From positions 1-10,275 of the forward strand of contig JAICIT010000047.1 in assembly GCA_025960445.1 (NCBI GenBank): a stretch of 10,275 bases of DNA, in the 5' to 3' direction. Positions 6,481-10,275 of the stretch are shown here, piece after piece; the stretch's first letter is position 1, and each line of letters starts with the position of its first letter. The DNA is from Bradyrhizobium sp. (GTDB taxonomy: Bacteria; Pseudomonadota; Alphaproteobacteria; Rhizobiales; Xanthobacteraceae). Below the pieces are notes generated by a model that worked only from the letters and a program-made list of their open reading frames with translations, was not told the origin of the DNA and did not search any database. The translations under genes and the position numbers were made by a program.

Positions 6481-6708
6481 ATGAAGGAAGTAAAGTCTCA
6501 GGCCGGGAAGACTGCGGGCCCCGGTAAGCAGGGCGGCCTCAATGCCGAAATCCAGTCGAGGATCGGCCACCAACTCCGGGCGATGTACGACGATGTCGTA
6601 CGCCAAGGGGTGCCCGAACGCTTCGCCGAACTGATCCGCAAGCTTGATGTACCGAAACCTGATCCCCAAGTGGGAAACGCGGGCGACCCAGAAGACGGGA
6701 GGAGCTAA
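6481..6708 (+). CDS. nepR: Anti-sigma factor NepR
   Basis: NepR is a small cytoplasmic anti-sigma factor that holds EcfG inactive until phosphorylated PhyR displaces the sigma factor. The 75-residue product has the family's two short helices: NAEIQSRIGHQLRAMYDDVV (21-40) and VPERFAELIRKL (44-55), with flexible basic N- and acidic C-terminal tails. Two starts compete. ATG at 6481 (used here) has a weak AGG nearby. TTG at 6436 has AAGGA with 8-base spacing and fits a 32-base leader from the predicted promoter, but it would add 15 residues with non-preferred codons. The stop codon shares a base with the ecfG start (TAATG), so the two are translationally coupled, fitting a fixed anti-sigma to sigma ratio. 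The family call is sure; the start is not. Confidence 0.9.
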   Translation: MKEVKSQAGKTAGPGKQGGLNAEIQSRIGHQLRAMYDDVVRQGVPERFAELIRKLDVPKPDPQVGNAGDPEDGRS

Positions 6709-7256
6709 TGCCTCTCACAGATTCTCTTCGCGACGATATTCTTGCATCGGTACCCAGTCTGCGCGCTTTCGCCATTTCGCTGAGCGGCAACGGCGATCGC
6801 GCCGATGACTTGGTGCAGGAAACTCTGTTACGTGCGCTGGCCAATATCGATTCATTCCAGCCCGGCTCCAATTTGCCGGCGTGGCTGTTTACGATCCTGC
6901 GCAACCTGTTCCGCTCGGACTATCGCAAGCGGCGCCGCGAAGTGGAGGACGCCGACGGCAGCTATGCCAAGACGCTGAAGACGCAGCCCGCGCAAAACGC
7001 GCATCTCGAATTCGAGGAATTTCGCGCCGCCCTCGACAAACTTCCGCAGGATCAGCGCGAAGCCCTGATCCTGGTCGGCGCCTCCGGCTTTTCCTATGAG
7101 GATGCCGCGGCGATCTGCGGGTGCGCCGTTGGAACGATCAAGAGCCGCGTCAACCGGGCACGATCAAAGCTTAGCGCGCTGCTCTATGTCGAGGGCGCGG
7201 AGGATTTCGGTCCCGATGAAACCGTGCGGGCGGTTATAGGCGGCAGCGGCGGTTGA
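6708..7256 (+). CDS. ecfG: General stress ECF sigma factor EcfG
   Basis: EcfG directs RNA polymerase to general stress promoters (GGAAC at -35, GTT-like -10) in alphaproteobacteria. The 182-residue product has sigma region 2 at about 16-76 (DLVQETLLRALANIDSF, then NLPAWLFTILRNLFRSDYRKR) and sigma region 4 at about 103-156 (KLPQDQREALILVGASGFSY, followed by the helix-turn-helix AAAICGCAVGTIKSRVNRAR). There is no extra C-terminal domain, as usual for ECF sigma factors. GGGAGGAG (6697-6704) precedes the ATG, which overlaps the nepR stop. It is co-transcribed with nepR from the predicted EcfG promoter, giving positive autoregulation. The next gene, the sensor kinase, converges on it; a small AT-rich hairpin (7275-7291) lies between them but lacks a T run. 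Confidence 0.96.
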   Translation: MPLTDSLRDDILASVPSLRAFAISLSGNGDRADDLVQETLLRALANIDSFQPGSNLPAWLFTILRNLFRSDYRKRRREVEDADGSYAKTLKTQPAQNAHLEFEEFRAALDKLPQDQREALILVGASGFSYEDAAAICGCAVGTIKSRVNRARSKLSALLYVEGAEDFGPDETVRAVIGGSGG

Positions 7257-7310
7257 TCAGAACCCGCTTTTAGCCTGATTAGAAAAATCAGCATTGAAAT
7301 CGCATGACGT

Positions 7311-8969
7311 CTAACGCTGCGGCTTCGCCGGGGCGGAGAATTGCTCGGTCCGGTCTCGCTCCGTCATATCGATGACGGTGTTCATCGGCGCCGTCAGTTC
7401 ATAGACATAACTGACATCCGTGAAATAGCGCTTCGAAACTCCGCCGAGCGCTTCCGGCGCCACCCGATCCAGCAGGATCAATCCGAAATCGCTGTCTCGT
7501 CGCCGCGTCGCCTCGCTGGTGTTGAATTCTTCCCAACGAAAATGAAATACCTTGTCGGGCTCATCGCCCGTGACGTCCCAATGCGCGACGATGTGCGGGT
7601 GCTTGCCTACCAGCGAAAGCCCCTCGTCGGAATGCGACGCCAGCTCGAAGAACAACAGCGACAGGCTCTGCGCGGCACGCGCGCTCACCGCAATATCCGG
7701 TCCGTTCACCGCGATCCGTTCGGAGTGAGGGATCGCCCGCGCCTCGAACAAGCCCTTCAATTGCACACCTTGCCATTGGCTTTCGCTGAGCAGCGACACG
7801 ACATTCGACATCGCGTGAATGCGGCCGATCAACAGCTCGCGAGCCACGTCAATATCCGCTCCGTGCCGTAACGTGCGTGTCACGATCGACTGGATCACCG
7901 CAAGGATGTTCTTCACGCGATGATTGAGTTCATCGATGACCGCGGTCAAACGGCGTTCGAAGCCGATTCGCACCTGGATCTCGCGGCTGAGGCGGAGATT
8001 GTTGTAGGCAACATAGCCGAACAGCCCGCAGATGATGCCGGTCAGCGCCAGTCCAATCGCGGCCACGACCGCGGCCGTCTCTTCGGCGCGCTTCAATGCG
8101 TTGGTCTTGGCGTAATAGCCCAGCGACCAGTCGCGTCCGCCGAACGTCACGGTTCGGATGCTCGAGGGCGGCCCCTCCTGGCCTGAGGACGTTCTTGAAC
8201 TGACATGGCCCTGCTGATCGGCGATGAGTTCGGCATTCGCATCTCGAGGATCCTTGAGCACCACCGAAAACAACGACAGGTCATCATTGGTCAGCATCAG
8301 CGATGAAAGCTCATAGGAAAATGTGACGAACCCGGCCGGCTGCGCATTGCTGTCCTGCAGAACCGGCGCCGCAAGAACGAGGCCAACCGGGCCATCGGGA
8401 CGCAGCAGCGCGATCGGGTCGGACGCCACCGGCTTTCCGCTCGCCAACGCGCGCCCCAGCATTGATCCGAGGATCGGCTGGTTATCAAGCGCGCGACCCG
8501 GGAGGCTCAAGGTCTCGGCATTCCGGGGCTCGACATCCATCACGACATCGATCGGCTGCTTGAGAGAGCCCGGGTCCAGCGGAGTGTCGTCGAAATTCCG
8601 GATGGTCGGATTGGAAAATCCTGCGCCCGCGAGTTCGGTGTGAGCCGCCTCGAGTTCGTCCGGCTTCAGCCGCGCAATCCAGTTTGCGACAACGAAATCG
8701 GTCTTGAACGCGTAGATCGAAGCGCGCAGCGGCTGCAGCATATTGGCCTTGATCACCGACGGCGAACGGAACAAGCCGGATGCGACGCGCGCAAGCAGTT
8801 CACGTTCCGTCAGCCGGTCCTGAACCAGGCTGGCATGAACGTCGATCGCGCGGGCCAGCGCTATGCCGTCCACGGTCAATTCCTGATCGTGGACGCGATA
8901 AGCCGCAAGGCCGGAGAACAGAACCCCGATCAGCGCGATAAAACCAATGATGAAGCTCAGCCGAACCAC
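7311..8969 (-). CDS. CHASE-domain HWE-family sensor histidine kinase
   Basis: This 552-residue membrane sensor is probably part of the stress-response input. In order: transmembrane helix 1 (~4-24); a periplasmic CHASE-like domain (~34-285, e.g. FKTDFVVANWIARLKPDE, VVMDVEPRNAETL, PVLQDSNAQPAGFVTFSYE); transmembrane helix 2 (~298-322, TAAVVAAIGLALTGIICGLF); then an HWE/HisKA_2-type transmitter. The H box is intact (DELNHRVKNILAVIQSI, phospho-acceptor His350) and the WEE signature is at 479-481. The usual N box (HELATNAxKYG) is replaced by FELASHSDEG (441-450), and the usual glycine box reads DSDFGLILL, so ATP binding may be weak or lost. The GTG start at 8969 is the only credible one, with a poor Shine-Dalgarno. 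It sits beside ecfG, so PhyR is a plausible partner. It could be an active kinase, a phosphotransfer-only protein or a pseudokinase regulator. Confidence 0.88.
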   Translation of the reverse strand: MVRLSFIIGFIALIGVLFSGLAAYRVHDQELTVDGIALARAIDVHASLVQDRLTERELLARVASGLFRSPSVIKANMLQPLRASIYAFKTDFVVANWIARLKPDELEAAHTELAGAGFSNPTIRNFDDTPLDPGSLKQPIDVVMDVEPRNAETLSLPGRALDNQPILGSMLGRALASGKPVASDPIALLRPDGPVGLVLAAPVLQDSNAQPAGFVTFSYELSSLMLTNDDLSLFSVVLKDPRDANAELIADQQGHVSSRTSSGQEGPPSSIRTVTFGGRDWSLGYYAKTNALKRAEETAAVVAAIGLALTGIICGLFGYVAYNNLRLSREIQVRIGFERRLTAVIDELNHRVKNILAVIQSIVTRTLRHGADIDVARELLIGRIHAMSNVVSLLSESQWQGVQLKGLFEARAIPHSERIAVNGPDIAVSARAAQSLSLLFFELASHSDEGLSLVGKHPHIVAHWDVTGDEPDKVFHFRWEEFNTSEATRRRDSDFGLILLDRVAPEALGGVSKRYFTDVSYVYELTAPMNTVIDMTERDRTEQFSAPAKPQR

Positions 8970-9275
8970 TCGCTTACTCAGAAAAAGAGGAGTTGGCGAA
9001 CACTAGAACAGGCATCACGTCCGCCGCGCGGCACAAGTAAATGGAGGGAGTCAACATCCGCAATAATGAAGCAGCAAGCACCCACAGGCAACTACACTTG
9101 GCCGATCACTGGACAACGCCAGCAGGATCATGATCTTGCCAAGGGCCGAGATAGGCAATTCGCTGATCGGCGATTTCGTTCCCGCCGCACGCGAAAGCCG
9201 TTTGTTATTACACGAATGATCGTTAGAAGCGTTAACGCCGGAGCCTCACAGGTCCGCTGTTAACCATCGATGAGT
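8970..9275. other. Intergenic stretch with no supportable gene
   Basis: About 306 bases separate the sensor-kinase start from the ureG stop, both on the minus strand. It must hold the kinase promoter, but no strong one was found. A GGAAC on the minus strand (9178-9182) has only a poor -10 at an awkward distance. Short open frames exist (for example a plus-strand ATG at 9066 giving 65 arginine- and glutamine-rich residues) but look like chance. GCGTTAACGC (9229-9238) is a perfect 10-base palindrome of unknown meaning. No clear ureG terminator is visible. Confidence 0.6.
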
Positions 9276-9920
9276 TCAGCCGGAAGGCATCCGCGCAGAG
9301 GCAGGCGGATTGAGCCCTCCCTTGGCCTCAATAAAGTCGATGATGCGCTCAAGGCCTTGGCTTTTCCTCAGATTGGTCATGACAAAGGGTCGCTCGCCAC
9401 GCATGCGGCGGGCATCGATGTCCATCTTTTCCAGCGAGGCGCCGACATGCGGCGCAAGGTCGATCTTGTTGATGACGAGCAGATCAGACCGGGTGATACC
9501 GGGACCGCCTTTAGACGGAATCTTGTCGCCTGCCGCGACGTCGATCACGTAGATCGTCAGATCGGCCAGCTCCGGCGAGAATGTGGCGGCGAGATTGTCG
9601 CCACCTGACTCGATCAACACCAGGTCGAGTTCGGGAAATTTCTCGCGCATGTCCGCTACCGCGGCGAGGTTCATCGAGGCGTCTTCGCGGATCGCGGTGT
9701 GCGGGCAGCCACCGGTTTCGACGCCCGCTATGCGATCCGGTGTCAACGAGCCCGAGCGCACCAGAAATTCCGCGTCCCATTTGGTGTAGATGTCATTGGT
9801 GATCGCGGCGATGTCGTAGCGCTCCCGCATCGACTTGCATAACAAATCCATCAGCGCCGTCTTTCCAGATCCGACCGGACCACCAATGCCGATTCGGAGC
9901 GGGCCGTTGTGATCAGACAT
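9276..9920 (-). CDS. ureG: Urease accessory GTPase UreG
   Basis: UreG is the SIMIBI-class GTPase that, with UreD/UreF/UreH and UreE, delivers nickel to the urease active site and powers cofactor assembly by GTP hydrolysis in the cytoplasm. The 214-residue product shows the P-loop GGPVGSGKT (13-21), the switch segment [14 protein letters not shown] with the nickel-binding Cys72-Pro-His74, ESGGDNL (104-110), and the guanine-specificity NKID (151-154). The ATG at 9920 is chosen because AAGGGGA lies upstream and [14 protein letters not shown] is the usual UreG beginning; an in-frame codon at 9989 would add 23 untypical residues. It follows ureF by 75 bases and is the last visible gene of the operon. 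It ends with a short AT-poor tail ([11 protein letters not shown]), slightly longer than usual. Confidence 0.97.
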   Translation of the reverse strand: MSDHNGPLRIGIGGPVGSGKTALMDLLCKSMRERYDIAAITNDIYTKWDAEFLVRSGSLTPDRIAGVETGGCPHTAIREDASMNLAAVADMREKFPELDLVLIESGGDNLAATFSPELADLTIYVIDVAAGDKIPSKGGPGITRSDLLVINKIDLAPHVGASLEKMDIDARRMRGERPFVMTNLRKSQGLERIIDFIEAKGGLNPPASARMPSG

Positions 9921-9995
9921 TTCCAAATTCCCCTTGGTGAGCTTGTCCGAGACTAGCGACAGACGTTTCGGCGAGGCGTACCTTGGCAAACGTCA

Positions 9996-10275
9996 TCACG
10001 ATCGAAATAGCCTTGTGTATTGGCTTTCATGCCGCATGCTGGCGAGGTCGGCGCGAAACGTGGCGCTGCCTGGATCGTCCACCGAGGCATTCAGTGCCCG
10101 TGCTGCGGTCGCGGCCACCACCGGCTCCAGCCACGCCACCACGCGCTGGCTATCAGTTTGACCGAGTGGAACCAACCGCGCGCCGGCCGATATCCAGTTC
10201 GAGGTGAGCGCGTGAAGGAAGGCGTGCATCGTTGGCGCCAGCGGGATTGCATGCGCGGCGCTGACCACACCTACG
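9996..10275 (-). CDS. ureF: Urease accessory protein UreF, C-terminal part
   Basis: UreF bridges UreD(H) and UreG in the urease maturation complex and acts as a checkpoint for GTP-driven nickel insertion. Only the last ~92 residues are in the window; the gene enters from the right edge. The diagnostic segment is [20 protein letters not shown], the conserved UreF pattern in which a helix precedes the PLGQTDxQR loop. It is followed by VVAWLEPVV and a typical end with [13 protein letters not shown], the family's conserved C-terminal motif (MRHExxxxRLFRS) that contacts UreG. No start can be given. It is upstream of ureG on the same strand; the structural genes ureABC and ureE would be expected to the right. 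Confidence 0.95.
   Translation of the reverse strand, partial: VGVVSAAHAIPLAPTMHAFLHALTSNWISAGARLVPLGQTDSQRVVAWLEPVVAATAARALNASVDDPGSATFRADLASMRHESQYTRLFRS

Noticed and set aside
7275..7291. CTGATT-AGAAA-AATCAG hairpin between ecfG and the kinase as a terminator
   Set aside because: Only 6 AT-rich base pairs and no T run on either strand. At most a weak structure between convergent genes.
9178..9182. GGAAC on the minus strand as an EcfG promoter for the sensor kinase
   Set aside because: No CGTT or GTT follows at 16-17 bases (only a TT at 19), and the leader would be near 180 bases. A single 5-base match is expected by chance.
9066..9263. Possible 65-residue protein between the kinase and ureG
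   Set aside because: The nearest Shine-Dalgarno-like GGAGGGAG is about 15 bases away, composition is Arg/Gln-rich without structure, and the frame is the open tail of an antisense shadow of the kinase gene.
9921..9996. 23-codon frame starting at the ureF stop (ATG overlapping TGA) and an N-terminal extension of UreG from 9989
   Set aside because: The tiny frame ends just inside ureG and has no homology. The extension adds untypical residues, while the ATG at 9920 has a clear AAGGGGA site and the standard UreG N-terminus.
1..10275. CRISPR arrays, insertion sequences, tRNA or rRNA genes
   Set aside because: No regularly spaced repeats, transposase motifs, terminal repeats or tRNA T-loop/anticodon patterns were found on either strand by eye.

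Overview
The window is a GC-rich piece of an alphaproteobacterial chromosome. The best fit is Bradyrhizobium or a close relative (Nitrobacteraceae/Bradyrhizobiaceae). The clues are the gene families (type II ThrB, DUF1013/TrcR, the PhyR-NepR-EcfG stress module, an HWE-family kinase) and protein sequences that read as bradyrhizobial throughout. This is judged from sequence alone, without any database search.

Layout, left to right. Positions 1-2301, minus strand: a compact housekeeping operon ispH-thrB-rnhA (isoprenoid synthesis, threonine synthesis, RNase HI), with rnhA cut by the window edge. Positions 2411-3209, plus strand: a DUF1013/TrcR-type regulator with a plausible promoter and a hairpin just before its Shine-Dalgarno. 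Positions 3227-3619, minus strand: a small secreted protein of unknown function with a near-consensus EcfG-type promoter. Positions 3700-3838, plus strand: a protein-less stretch that folds into consecutive stem-loops ending in a strong intrinsic terminator, a candidate small RNA or leader. Positions 3957-4082: the severed C-terminal end of an MFS transporter gene, followed directly by an intact ArsB/NhaD-type ion transporter (4091-5365).

Positions 5390-8969 hold the core of the alphaproteobacterial general stress response. phyR (minus) diverges from nepR-ecfG (plus), and a CHASE-domain HWE-type sensor kinase (minus) converges on ecfG. In this pathway, phosphorylated PhyR binds the anti-sigma factor NepR and releases EcfG, which transcribes stress genes including its own regulators. 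The phyR/nepR spacer holds an inverted repeat that places one EcfG -35 element on each strand, fitting autoregulation. The kinase keeps its phospho-acceptor histidine, but the ATP-binding N box looks eroded.

Positions 8970-9275 show no gene I can defend. Positions 9276-10275, minus strand: urease accessory genes ureF (partial) and ureG, the end of a urease operon that continues beyond the right edge.

The most unusual items are the structured RNA candidate, the MFS stub, the eroded kinase ATPase site and the possible EcfG control of the secreted protein. No CRISPR array, insertion sequence, tRNA or rRNA was seen.
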